A program made the translations under genes and the position numbers. From DATLNF01 sp046590575 (GTDB taxonomy: Bacteria > Actinomycetota > Actinomycetes > BP-191): DNA of 7,148 bases. Below are positions 1 to 6,155 of this stretch, in pieces (the stretch's first letter is position 1; the number at the start of each line of letters is the position of its first letter). The stretch covers positions 1 to 7,148 of the forward strand of contig JBKJUS010000034.1 in assembly GCA_046590575.1 (NCBI GenBank), read 5' to 3'. The notes beneath the pieces are model-generated. The model did not search any database and was not told the DNA's origin. It saw only the letters and a list, made by a program, of their open reading frames with translations.

Positions 1-1
1 C

Positions 2-1654
2 GCCACTCCCACGTTCATTCTGGCCTCTGCGACGGTGTCGTCGCCGGAGGTGGCTGCCGGCCGGCTGGTCGGCGCGCCGGTGACGGCGGTGACCGATGAC
101 GCGTCGCCACGAGGTCCGATGGAATTCGTGCTGTGGGAGCCGCCGCTGACCGACGGCGGCTCCGGCGCCCGCCGGTCGTCCACCGCGGAGACCGCGGAGC
201 TGCTGGCCGACTGCGTGGTCGACGGAGTGCGCACTCTTGCCTTCATCCGCTCGCGGCGCGGGGCCGAAATCATCGCCACGCAGACCCGACGGCTGCTCGA
301 GGAGGTCGATCCGGACCTCACCGGCCGGGTCGCGGCCTACCGCGCGGGCTACCTACCTGAGGAGCGTCGACGACTCGAGTCGGACCTGCAGTCCGGGGCG
401 CTGCTCGGTGTGGCCACCACCAACGCACTGGAGCTCGGCGTCGACGTGAGTGGTCTCGACGCCGTACTGCTCGCTGGCTATCCCGGCACTGTCGCTTCAC
501 TGTGGCAGCAGGCCGGTCGGGCCGGACGACAAGCGACAGCCTCGCTGGCCGTCTTCATCGCACGCGACGACCCGCTGGACACCTACCTAGTCCATCACCC
601 CGAAGCGCTGTTCGGCCGGCCGGTCGAGGCCACCGTCCTGGACCCCGACAACGAACACATCCTCGACCCACATCTATGCGCCGCTGCCGCCGAGCTGCCC
701 CTCACCGAGACCGATCTCGCGCTGTTCGGACCTACGATGGAGCGCCGGCTCGCCGACCTCGTCCGGCGCGGGCTGCTGCGGCATCGGCCGACCGGGTGGT
801 ACTGGGCCCGCCGGGATCGGGCCGCCGATCTCGCCGACATTCGCGGCGCCGGCGGGCCCCCGGTGCGGATTGTCGAGCAGTCAACCGGCCGCCTGCTCGG
901 CACGGTCGACGCCGCTGCCTCGCACGGGGCGGTGCACGACGGGGCGGTCTACCTCCACCAAGGCGAGAGCTACGTCGTGGACCAGCTCGACATCGCGCAC
1001 GACGTGGCCCTGGTCGCCGCCGCCGAGCCAGACTGGACGACATCCGCGAAAGACATCACGGACATCCGCATCATCGAAAGCCTGCGGTCAGTGTCGTGGG
1101 GCGAGGCGGCACTCCACTTCGGCACCGTCGACGTGAGCAGCCAGGTGGTCGGCTTCATGCGCAGGCGCATTCTGACCGGTGAGGTGATCAGCGAGGAGCC
1201 GCTCACATTGCCCCCGCGGGAGCTGCGCACCCGCGCGGTCTGGTACACCGTCACCGCCGACCAGCTGGCCCGCTTCGGGGTCGAGTGGGCCGACGTACCC
1301 GGGTCAGCACATGCCGCCGAGCACGCCGGAATCGGCCTGCTGCCGCTTTTCGCCACCTGCGACCGGTGGGACATCGGTGGCGTGTCGACCGCACTCCACC
1401 AGGACACCGGCCTGCCGACCGTCTTCGTCTACGACGGTCACCCCGGCGGCGCTGGCTTCGCAGAGCGCGGCTTCACCGCCGGGCGGGAGCATTTAGGCGC
1501 CACCCGCGAGGCGATCGCTGGCTGCGGTTGTGAGTCCGGCTGCCCGTCATGTGTGCAGTCGCCAAAGTGCGGCAACGGCAACCACCCGCTCGACAAAGCA
1601 GGCGCCGTACGCCTGCTCGATGCCGTCCTCGACGGCTCCCCTCCCAGCGGGTAG
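2..1654 (+). CDS. SF2 DEAD/DEAH-box DNA helicase with DUF1998 domain, C-terminal part (5' end outside window)
   Basis: ATP-dependent DNA translocase/helicase of the MrfA (YprA) / mycobacterial SftH / Rv3649 family, cytoplasmic, linked to DNA repair in the studied members. The frame is open from base 2; the GTG at 35 is internal, because helicase motif III (ILASAT) is encoded just before it. Counting from base 2 (550 residues), the RecA2 elements follow in order: motif IV region TLAFIRSRRGAE at about 79-90, motif V TTNALELGVDVSGLD at about 139-153, and motif VI QQAGRAGR at about 169-176. A winged-helix-like and DUF1998 region follows, with HAAEHAGIGLLPL at about 437-449. Near the end is a cysteine cluster, CGCESGCPSCVQSPKC (Cys 508, 510, 514, 517, 523), the expected zinc-binding tetracysteine module. 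Motifs Q, I, Ia and II would lie upstream. Family assignment is firm; the repair role is from family knowledge only. Confidence 0.95.
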   Translation, partial: ATPTFILASATVSSPEVAAGRLVGAPVTAVTDDASPRGPMEFVLWEPPLTDGGSGARRSSTAETAELLADCVVDGVRTLAFIRSRRGAEIIATQTRRLLEEVDPDLTGRVAAYRAGYLPEERRRLESDLQSGALLGVATTNALELGVDVSGLDAVLLAGYPGTVASLWQQAGRAGRQATASLAVFIARDDPLDTYLVHHPEALFGRPVEATVLDPDNEHILDPHLCAAAAELPLTETDLALFGPTMERRLADLVRRGLLRHRPTGWYWARRDRAADLADIRGAGGPPVRIVEQSTGRLLGTVDAAASHGAVHDGAVYLHQGESYVVDQLDIAHDVALVAAAEPDWTTSAKDITDIRIIESLRSVSWGEAALHFGTVDVSSQVVGFMRRRILTGEVISEEPLTLPPRELRTRAVWYTVTADQLARFGVEWADVPGSAHAAEHAGIGLLPLFATCDRWDIGGVSTALHQDTGLPTVFVYDGHPGGAGFAERGFTAGREHLGATREAIAGCGCESGCPSCVQSPKCGNGNHPLDKAGAVRLLDAVLDGSPPSG

Positions 1655-1710
1655 GGCGCGCCCAGCCGGGTATGCAGTGGTCAGCAGGTTGCCCCCGACC
1701 CACGACTCCC

Positions 1711-1716
1711 GGAGGT
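1711..1716 (+). promoter_or_regulatory. Shine-Dalgarno that fixes the GTG start at 1721
   Basis: GGAGGT ends 4 nt before the GTG at 1721. No other good start signal lies near, so it supports GTG as the start of the small membrane protein. The 66-nt gap after the helicase stop shows no convincing promoter, so the two genes may be co-transcribed. Confidence 0.7.
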
Positions 1717-1720
1717 CCTC

Positions 1721-2212
1721 GTGATCGTTCTTGGCCTGGTGCTGGTAGCCCTCGCGGCTGTTGCCGGCGCGGAGATCTTTCTCAGCAACACTCAGGAGAC
1801 CACGGCGGAGGCGTTCAACCAGACGCTGTCCGACGTCTCGCTGGGTGGATTCTTCCTGGCCGGCGCGCTCACCACGCTGGTGCTCCTCTTCGGCATCTCG
1901 CTGATCAGCTCCGGAGCCTCCCGATCGCGGCGCCGTCGCGCGGACCTCAAGGAAGTCGCATCCCGCCAGCGGGAGGTAGAGGAGAAGGCTGAGACGGAGC
2001 GCCTAGCGGCCGTGGCCGAGGCAGACGAGCTCCGCGAGGAACTCGCTCGGGAGCGGATGAACCAGGCCACTCTCGGCGGAGTTGTCCCGCCTCCGGGCAT
2101 GGACGGGGAGCCCTACCCCTCCGAAGCCGAGCCGGTGGCTGACCCTGAGCACAGCCGGGACGACCACCGCGGCCTGCTGGGTCGCCTGCGCAAGGACCGC
2201 GCCGAGATCTGA
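1721..2212 (+). CDS. Small two-helix membrane protein with coiled-coil tail, LapA-domain-like layout
   Basis: A 163-residue protein of unknown function. Residues 2-20 form a first membrane helix (IVLGLVLVALAAVAGAEIF), 21-40 a short polar loop and 41-63 a second helix ending at LISSG. A basic stop-transfer cluster (RSRRRR, 68-73) follows, then a charged heptad-rich stretch (about 74-113) likely to be a cytoplasmic coiled coil, and an acidic, proline-containing tail. Two helices followed by a coiled coil resemble the LapA (DUF1049) layout. This is a resemblance in architecture, not a sequence match I can show. It starts 66 nt after the helicase with a strong Shine-Dalgarno. It ends 13 nt from the stop of the converging FN3 gene, with no hairpin terminator visible between them. 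The reading frame is well supported; the function is open. Confidence 0.8.
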   Translation: MIVLGLVLVALAAVAGAEIFLSNTQETTAEAFNQTLSDVSLGGFFLAGALTTLVLLFGISLISSGASRSRRRRADLKEVASRQREVEEKAETERLAAVAEADELREELARERMNQATLGGVVPPPGMDGEPYPSEAEPVADPEHSRDDHRGLLGRLRKDRAEI

Positions 2213-2225
2213 TCTGCCGAAGCGC

Positions 2226-3539
2226 TCAGGGGTGCGGCACGGCGTTGAGCCACCGGCGCAGGTGACCAGCGATGAGGAACAGGATCAGCGACCAGCCGAT
2301 GCTGCTCCAGAGCTTGCGCCCCTCGAAGGCTTGCGTGACGAACTCCTCGACGATCGAGCGGGAGCCGCCGCCCTGCGCGGAGGAGACCAGTTCTTCGACA
2401 TCCTGATCACCGAAGTCGAGCGTCTCTTCGAAGGTGCCTTCCTCCTCGAAGATCTCGGGATCGGTGAAGTCGGGCAGCGGTGGCAGCTTGGGTGCGCCGA
2501 GTTTCGGCTGAAAGTCCCTGAAGGTCAGGGCGAAGGCCTGCCGTTGCGCGATGACTGGTGCACTCGGCGGGTTGCCCGCGCCCCCGGTCGGACTCGACGG
2601 AGCTCCGCTGGCCGCGCCGCCGCCGGTAGACGAGCCGCCGCCGGAGCTGTTGGGGGTGGGGCTACCGCTGGCGGCCGCGCCCCCCGCACTGGTGGACGGC
2701 TCAGGAGCCGGCTTGCCGGATGACGACCCGCCGCCGGGGGACGCGCTGCTCGAGGGCGCGCTGGAGGGCGGCGGTGGGGTGGCGTTCGGGTCCTGCGACG
2801 GCGGTGGGGGCGGTGGCGCGTCGATTCGGGCGGACGCCTGGTCCGACCGGGGGGACTCGAGCACGTCAGAACACCCCGGGCACGCGCGGCGCTTGGCGAC
2901 GATGGAGAAGACTTTCTCCCCCTCTGCGCCGGACGACGGGTAGTTGACGACGTACTCGGTGGTGTCTGGCGGGAGATCGCGACCGATGACCGAGTCACCG
3001 TTGGAGTAGACGTCGTAGCCGGCCAGGTCCGGCTCGTTACCGCGGTCCCAGCGCACGGTGATCTGCGACTGCCCGGTCGTGGTCGCAGTAACTCCAGTCG
3101 GGCGGCGCGGGGGGACACGCATGACGAAAGTTCGCTCGACCGGGCTACTGGTCCCCCGCAGCCGGATGACGTGCGTGCCGTTGGGGGCAGGCCGACCGTT
3201 GCATGAGGTGCCTGGGAAGGAGGGACAGCTCGGGTCGTAGGTGAACTGGAGGTCGAATCGCCCGCCGGACGCACCGCCGCCGCTGTGGCTGGCCACCTCG
3301 AACTCAGTGGACGACCCAGGCAGCTGAAGGGTCATGGCGACCTTGGCGCCGTCGTTGAACCCGCGACTGACCTGGGCGCGCAAGATAAGCGTGCTGCCAT
3401 TGGTGAAAGTCTGACCCGCCGGGGGTTCCGAGATCGAGCCGGTGGCGGCATGTGCTGGCTGCGCGAGACTGACGAGGAGAACCGGCGCCGCCAGGACCGC
3501 CAGAGCGAGGCGCGCGCCGTGGCGAGTACCTCGTACCAC
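2226..3539 (-). CDS. Secreted Ig-like/fibronectin type III protein with Pro/Ser/Gly linker and C-terminal membrane anchor
   Basis: From the GTG at 3539 (437 residues): residues 1-31 form a signal peptide with basic N-end, hydrophobic core and AHA cleavage site before ATG. Residues about 35-143 look like an Ig-like/extracellular beta domain, with Cys105 and Cys113 as a likely disulphide. Residues 145-240 are a fibronectin type III domain (PTGVTATTTGQSQITVRW, then LAGYDVYSNG), with a CPGC pair at 220-223. Residues 241-328 are a low-complexity Pro/Ser/Gly/Ala linker, probably wall-spanning. An acidic stretch lies at 355-385. A single hydrophobic helix (about 411-425, GWSLILFLIAGH) ends in a basic tail. 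There is no LPXTG- or LAXTG-like motif before this helix, so it looks membrane-anchored, not sortase-sorted. The frame stays open to ATG 3578 and ATG 3722. The 3539 start is chosen for its Shine-Dalgarno and normal signal-peptide length. Role and ligand are unknown. Confidence 0.85.
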   Translation of the reverse strand: MVRGTRHGARLALAVLAAPVLLVSLAQPAHAATGSISEPPAGQTFTNGSTLILRAQVSRGFNDGAKVAMTLQLPGSSTEFEVASHSGGGASGGRFDLQFTYDPSCPSFPGTSCNGRPAPNGTHVIRLRGTSSPVERTFVMRVPPRRPTGVTATTTGQSQITVRWDRGNEPDLAGYDVYSNGDSVIGRDLPPDTTEYVVNYPSSGAEGEKVFSIVAKRRACPGCSDVLESPRSDQASARIDAPPPPPPSQDPNATPPPPSSAPSSSASPGGGSSSGKPAPEPSTSAGGAAASGSPTPNSSGGGSSTGGGAASGAPSSPTGGAGNPPSAPVIAQRQAFALTFRDFQPKLGAPKLPPLPDFTDPEIFEEEGTFEETLDFGDQDVEELVSSAQGGGSRSIVEEFVTQAFEGRKLWSSIGWSLILFLIAGHLRRWLNAVPHP

Positions 3540-3749
3540 CCCGCTCTCCTTCCTCCGTTGCAGCGTGGACGTGCTCATGCGACGACCCCCGCTGGTGGCC
3601 CCGGTCGGTGCTTCGACACACCGGGCTCCCGGGTTGACCGCCTTGACCATCCTGTCACCTGCTTGCAGTGCTATGGGGCTGTATCCGCGGACGTCCGCCT
3701 CGTGCCGTCGTGTCCGGATCAACGCCCGGCGACTAGTTGGGTTACGGGG
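3540..3749 (-). other. 210-nt leader/intergenic region between sortase and FN3 gene, with candidate structure
   Basis: The gap is long for a gene pair inside an operon. It contains a perfect 12-bp palindrome, GCGGACGTCCGC (3687-3698). It has two TTGACC repeats (3634-3639 and 3644-3649, 10 bp apart, plus-strand reading). It also has a nested hairpin: CGGTG 3606-3610 with CACCG 3619-3623, enclosed by CCCGG 3600-3604 with CCGGG 3629-3633. No clear -35/-10 pair is visible. I could not match it to the consensus features I know for c-di-GMP, c-di-AMP (ydaO), cobalamin or SAM riboswitches. It may be a promoter/operator region or a structured 5' leader; neither is shown. Confidence 0.3.
3546..3556 (-). 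promoter_or_regulatory. Strong polypurine ribosome-binding site for GTG 3539
   Basis: On the minus strand the bases read GGAGGAAGGAG, ending 6 nt before the GTG at 3539. The competing ATG at 3578 has only a G run (complement of 3586-3590) upstream. This tract lies inside the coding sequence if 3578 is used, which argues for 3539 as the main start. Confidence 0.55.
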
Positions 3750-4451
3750 TCAGGAAGGCGCTTTGACGGGGGTGGACTTCGACATCAGGGCCCGAAGGAT
3801 GAGGCGCTGCTTGGCACTGCCCTTGGGGTGGCAGGTGGTCAGGGTCAGCGTCTTCTGCCCCGGCGTCCGGGGCGGGGCAACCACGCTGAAGTCATTCGGG
3901 CTGGTCGGCCAGGGATTCGCATGGCCGTCAAAACCGGCGACGAGGGTGTACTCAAACGTCGCGAAGGGCGTATCCAGGTAGATCTTGTCGCCGGCCGTGA
4001 GTTCATCGATGCGGTTGAAAGGACGGCCGAAGGTCGTCCGATGACCGGCTATCGCGACATTGCCCTCCTCGCCGGGGAGCGGAGTGCCCACGTAGTGCCC
4101 GGCCCCCGCTTTGAGCGCGCTCGGAGTTGTCCCCTCGACGACAAGGACCGCCACCCCGAGCTCTGGGATCCGCAGTCGCGTCAGGCCCTGGCCGACCTTG
4201 ATCTTGCGGAGTTGGTAGGCCTCCACGAACTCTGGGTCATCGAACTCGCTGCGCAGCCGGCTCTGGATCTGCCTGGAGTACAGGTCCGTGCCGAACGGGT
4301 AGGCGAACATGCCGACGCCAGCCAGGGCCAGCACAAGAGAAAGCACGGACAGCGCACGTCGGCCGCCCGGTCGTCGGAGGGCGTCGCCGACGAGGCGGCG
4401 GGCCGGGCGCGCGTCAGCCGGCACCGGCGGAGTCACAAACGACGGGTCCAT
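3750..4451 (-). CDS. Class E sortase (cysteine transpeptidase)
   Basis: A 233-residue membrane-bound transpeptidase of the type that joins surface proteins to peptidoglycan in actinobacteria; class E enzymes favour LAXTG-type sorting signals. A cytoplasmic, basic N-terminus (1-32) leads into one membrane helix (about 33-53), so the catalytic domain faces outward. The catalytic triad is visible: His137 in AIAGHRTTFGRPF, Cys207 in LTLTTCHPKG and Arg215 in AKQRLIL. FNRIDELTAGDKIYL after the histidine is also typical of class E. Length is normal and all catalytic residues are present. The ATG at 4451 has GGAG (complement of 4459-4462) 7 nt upstream. It sits 118 nt after the zinc-ribbon gene and 210 nt before the FN3 gene, all on the same strand. 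No obvious substrate is encoded in the window. Confidence 0.95.
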   Translation of the reverse strand: MDPSFVTPPVPADARPARRLVGDALRRPGGRRALSVLSLVLALAGVGMFAYPFGTDLYSRQIQSRLRSEFDDPEFVEAYQLRKIKVGQGLTRLRIPELGVAVLVVEGTTPSALKAGAGHYVGTPLPGEEGNVAIAGHRTTFGRPFNRIDELTAGDKIYLDTPFATFEYTLVAGFDGHANPWPTSPNDFSVVAPPRTPGQKTLTLTTCHPKGSAKQRLILRALMSKSTPVKAPS

Positions 4452-4569
4452 CAGCGGTCTCCGAATGGGCAGCGCACGGACAGTCCAGGCGCGGGCGCGC
4501 CAGCACTACAGTCTCCTACCCAACGCCCCAGCCAGCACAAAGTTCCGGGCGCAACAACACTGGCAGTCG

Positions 4570-5274
4570 TTACCGGAGCGTACGACGCGCCGCGCGTACG
4601 CACGCTCCGAGAATGACGACAAGACCTAACAGCATTCCGTAGAACCCAGCGCGTGGGCCGACCACGTCGCCCGCCAAAAGACTGAACAGACCAGCCTCCG
4701 CCGCGCCGGCCGCGGCGATCGCGACAGCGGCAAGGAGGCCGTCTGTACGTCGGGGCACCTCGGTGGACTCCACAGCCGGACCGCTGCGTCGCAGTGAGCC
4801 ATAGAGCAGCGCCGTCGCGCCGACCGCGGAAATCGGCAGCAGCCACAGGCGACCGGACACGCCCACCGGCTTGTCCAGGCCGGCCGCGTAGTCGAACACG
4901 AAGAAGGAGAGCACAGTGACGAAGGTGCCCACCAGTGCGACGCGCAGGTCGAAGGGCAGGGTGCCAAACCGATCTGCCCACTGCCGAGCCTGCTGACGGG
5001 CTTCGCGGGCCGCGGGTGCTACCCGCTCACCGACGGAAGGTCCCTCACGACGGGTCGTCCCACGGGCGCCCGTGGCCGGAGCCGGGGCTGGAGTAAGGAG
5101 GGTCGTGGACGACGGCCCCACCGATGATCTCCGACGTGGTGCGGCAGCGTCAGCGACCTCGCTGGTCGGAATCACCCGGGTGTCCGGGCTTGTCGCCGAC
5201 GAGCCGGGACTGCCGCAGCTGGGGCAGAAGCTCATCGCGTCGGGAAGATCCGAGGCGCAGGTGGCGCAGGTCAT
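4570..5274 (-). CDS. Zinc-ribbon, four-helix membrane protein of unknown function
   Basis: A 234-residue protein. Residues 3-20 form a compact zinc ribbon, CATC at 3-6 and CPSC at 17-20, predicted cytoplasmic. Residues 21-105 are a low-complexity, Ala/Pro/Ser/Thr-rich linker with a basic-polar stretch, probably disordered. Four membrane helices follow at about 109-128, 142-161, 178-202 and 208-227, ending in a basic tail (RAARRTLR). N-terminal zinc ribbons joined by a flexible linker to membrane helices are common in actinobacterial proteins of unknown role, so no function is assigned. The ATG at 5274 has GGAGGT (complement of 5280-5285) 5 nt upstream, an excellent start. It follows the TadE-like gene after a 97-nt gap holding tandem repeats, and precedes the sortase gene. 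Its place suggests a membrane partner of the surface genes, but this is only context. Confidence 0.85.
   Translation of the reverse strand: MTCATCASDLPDAMSFCPSCGSPGSSATSPDTRVIPTSEVADAAAPRRRSSVGPSSTTLLTPAPAPATGARGTTRREGPSVGERVAPAAREARQQARQWADRFGTLPFDLRVALVGTFVTVLSFFVFDYAAGLDKPVGVSGRLWLLPISAVGATALLYGSLRRSGPAVESTEVPRRTDGLLAAVAIAAAGAAEAGLFSLLAGDVVGPRAGFYGMLLGLVVILGACVRAARRTLR
4574..4609 (-). terminator. Strong hairpin at the 3' end of the zinc-ribbon gene, possible U-less terminator or attenuator
   Basis: CGGAGCG (4574-4580) pairs with CGCTCCG (4603-4609). Inside this, TACG (4581-4584) can pair with CGTA (4595-4598), leaving a 4-nt bulge; GCGTACG/CGTACGC (4578-4584/4595-4601) is an alternative pairing. 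The hairpin falls in the last 12 codons and ends just before the TAA. There is no T-run after it, so it is not a classical intrinsic terminator. It could damp read-through into the sortase gene or protect a processed mRNA end. Confidence 0.4.
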
Positions 5275-5329
5275 GGCGTACCTCCACGAGATGGTCGCCG
5301 TGGTCGTACCCGGTGACGCCTCGGCTACT

Positions 5330-5401
5330 CGCCAGGGAGGTCAGGTGCCAGGGAGGTCAGGTGCCAGGGAACTCAGGTGCCAGGGAAGTCAGGTGCCAGG
5401 G
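5330..5401. repeat. 16-bp tandem repeat, about 4.5 copies
   Basis: On the plus strand the unit is TGCCAGGGAGGTCAGG. Copies start at 5330 (first base C instead of T), 5346, 5362 and 5378, with a partial copy TGCCAGGG at 5394-5401. Copies differ only at positions 10-11 of the unit (GG, GG, AC, AG) besides that first base. The array covers the last codons and the stop of the TadE-like gene and about half of the gap to the zinc-ribbon gene. The unit is not a multiple of three. There are no unique spacers, so it is not a CRISPR. It looks like a slippage-prone minisatellite. Confidence 0.9.
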
Positions 5402-5747
5402 CCGGTCCGGCCCGCGCCCGCGCGGTGGCGGATCCGAGACCAGCCAGCGGCCCACGCAAGGGAAGGCGCACCTCGACGGTGACAACGCCGACGTCGTCGA
5501 CCTGGCAGGAGACAAGGTGAGCACGTCCCTCGACGACGACGGCAGAAACTCGGCGGCACGCATGCTCGCCCCGAGCTTCCGCAGCGGCGCCGGCGAGGGC
5601 GGCCAGATCAGCCACCGAGGCGACCCGAGCCCGCGCCACCCCCGCGATGCCCACGGCACCCAGAACGCCGGCCACCACGAGGACGACGAGGCCAGCCCAC
5701 AGGAGGTACAGAGAAGCGCTGCCCCGCTCGCGAGAGGACGAGGTCAT
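5373..5747 (-). CDS. TadE-like protein of the Rv3654c family
   Basis: A 124-residue small exported protein of the actinobacterial tad (Flp pilus) locus. It starts with a short polar N-end and ERGSASLYLLWAGL, a prepilin-like Gly-Ser junction followed by a long hydrophobic helix (about 12-37). There is no glutamate at +5 after the glycine, unlike the TadE neighbour. ARVASVADLAALAGAAAEA (40-58) is the conserved helix of the family. Cys64 and Cys81 (VSCQV) are a probable disulphide. The conserved end is ARARAGP; the final residues ALAPDFPGT and the stop codon are encoded by the 16-nt repeats and look like an added tail. Its ATG overlaps the stop of the upstream tadE gene by 4 nt (ATGA), so translation is probably coupled. 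It is likely membrane-inserted, facing outward; the exact role is unknown. Confidence 0.88.
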   Translation of the reverse strand: MTSSSRERGSASLYLLWAGLVVLVVAGVLGAVGIAGVARARVASVADLAALAGAAAEARGEHACRRVSAVVVEGRAHLVSCQVDDVGVVTVEVRLPLRGPLAGLGSATARARAGPALAPDFPGT

Positions 5748-6112
5748 GGCTGGCCCTCGGCGTCAGTAACAGCCTGAGCGGACACCGAAAGCGGCCGAAG
5801 AAGCCGTGCAAGCACCGGCCACGGAGGGCTCACTGACCGCGTGACCGCCACGGTGGCGGTCCCGCCAGAAACCACGATGGTGACCTCGGCAGTACTGCCG
5901 GCCACCTCACGGACCCGACCACGAATCTCCTCGGCGGACTCGCCGCGCGCGGCGGCCCGGGCCCCGGCTCGCGCCGCCTCGACGCACCGGAGCTGAATCG
6001 AGATCACGCCGAGCCCCCACAGAGCGCAGGCCAGCAGCAGCACGAGCGTGGGCAGCGCCACTGCGGTCTCCGCCGTGGCACTGCCGCGGTCGCCCGCCGG
6101 GTGAACTCTCAT
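5744..6112 (-). CDS. TadE-family minor pilin / pseudopilin
   Basis: From the ATG at 6112 this is a 122-residue TadE-type protein. The N-terminus, GDRGSATAETAVALPTLVLL, carries the pseudopilin signature. Gly10 is the likely -1 residue of a prepilin-peptidase site and Glu15 is at +5, the residue needed for pilin assembly. A single hydrophobic helix (about 16-38) follows, then a helical segment with a conserved VEAARAGARAAARGE (44-58), and a beta-rich C-terminal part. The frame is open to an ATG at 6202, but those 30 extra residues are polar, unlike the family, and would place the pilin signal too far in; 6112 is chosen. Its Shine-Dalgarno is weak (only GTGGA nearby). It is the first gene of the minus-strand run. 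The flp gene that normally precedes it is absent; a divergent gene lies there instead. Confidence 0.88.
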   Translation of the reverse strand: MRVHPAGDRGSATAETAVALPTLVLLLACALWGLGVISIQLRCVEAARAGARAAARGESAEEIRGRVREVAGSTAEVTIVVSGGTATVAVTRSVSPPWPVLARLLRPLSVSAQAVTDAEGQP

Positions 6113-6148
6113 GCGTCCACGATGGCGAACGACGCGCTGTGGTTCACC
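6100..6148 (-). promoter_or_regulatory. Inverted repeat around the tadE start codon
   Basis: GGTGAAC (6100-6106) and GTTCACC (6142-6148) are perfect inverted repeats flanking the tadE ATG (6112-6110). On the minus-strand RNA a further CCAC/GTGG pair lies inside. The fold would place the weak ribosome-binding region and start codon in a closed hairpin. Functional meaning is unproven. Confidence 0.25.
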
Positions 6149-6155
6149 TGCTGGC

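Noticed and set aside
502..1182. Plus-strand open frame inside the helicase gene
   Set aside because: Arg-rich shadow frame; the helicase motifs are continuous in the other frame.
1654..1663. Palindrome GGGCGCGCCC at the helicase stop as a terminator
   Set aside because: No loop and no T-run; such short GC palindromes are expected often in this composition.
2480..2500. LPPLP in the FN3 protein as an LPXTG variant
   Set aside because: It lacks the T-G, lies about 60 residues before the hydrophobic helix and sits in an acidic-proline stretch.
2525..3274. Second minus-strand open frame within the FN3 gene
   Set aside because: Arg/Pro/Ser-rich shadow of the low-complexity linker in another frame; the signal peptide and FN3 domain are in the chosen frame.
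3579..3749. c-di-GMP-I, ydaO (c-di-AMP), cobalamin or SAM riboswitch
   Set aside because: The conserved core sequences of these classes are not found on either strand; only generic hairpins are visible.
3285..4616. Long plus-strand open frame (443 codons) antisense to the sortase and the FN3 start
   Set aside because: It lies opposite a clear sortase with full catalytic motifs, has no recognisable domain, and is a usual by-product of GC-rich coding on the other strand.
5330..5401. CRISPR array
   Set aside because: The 16-nt units are directly abutting with no unique spacers, and no cas genes are present.
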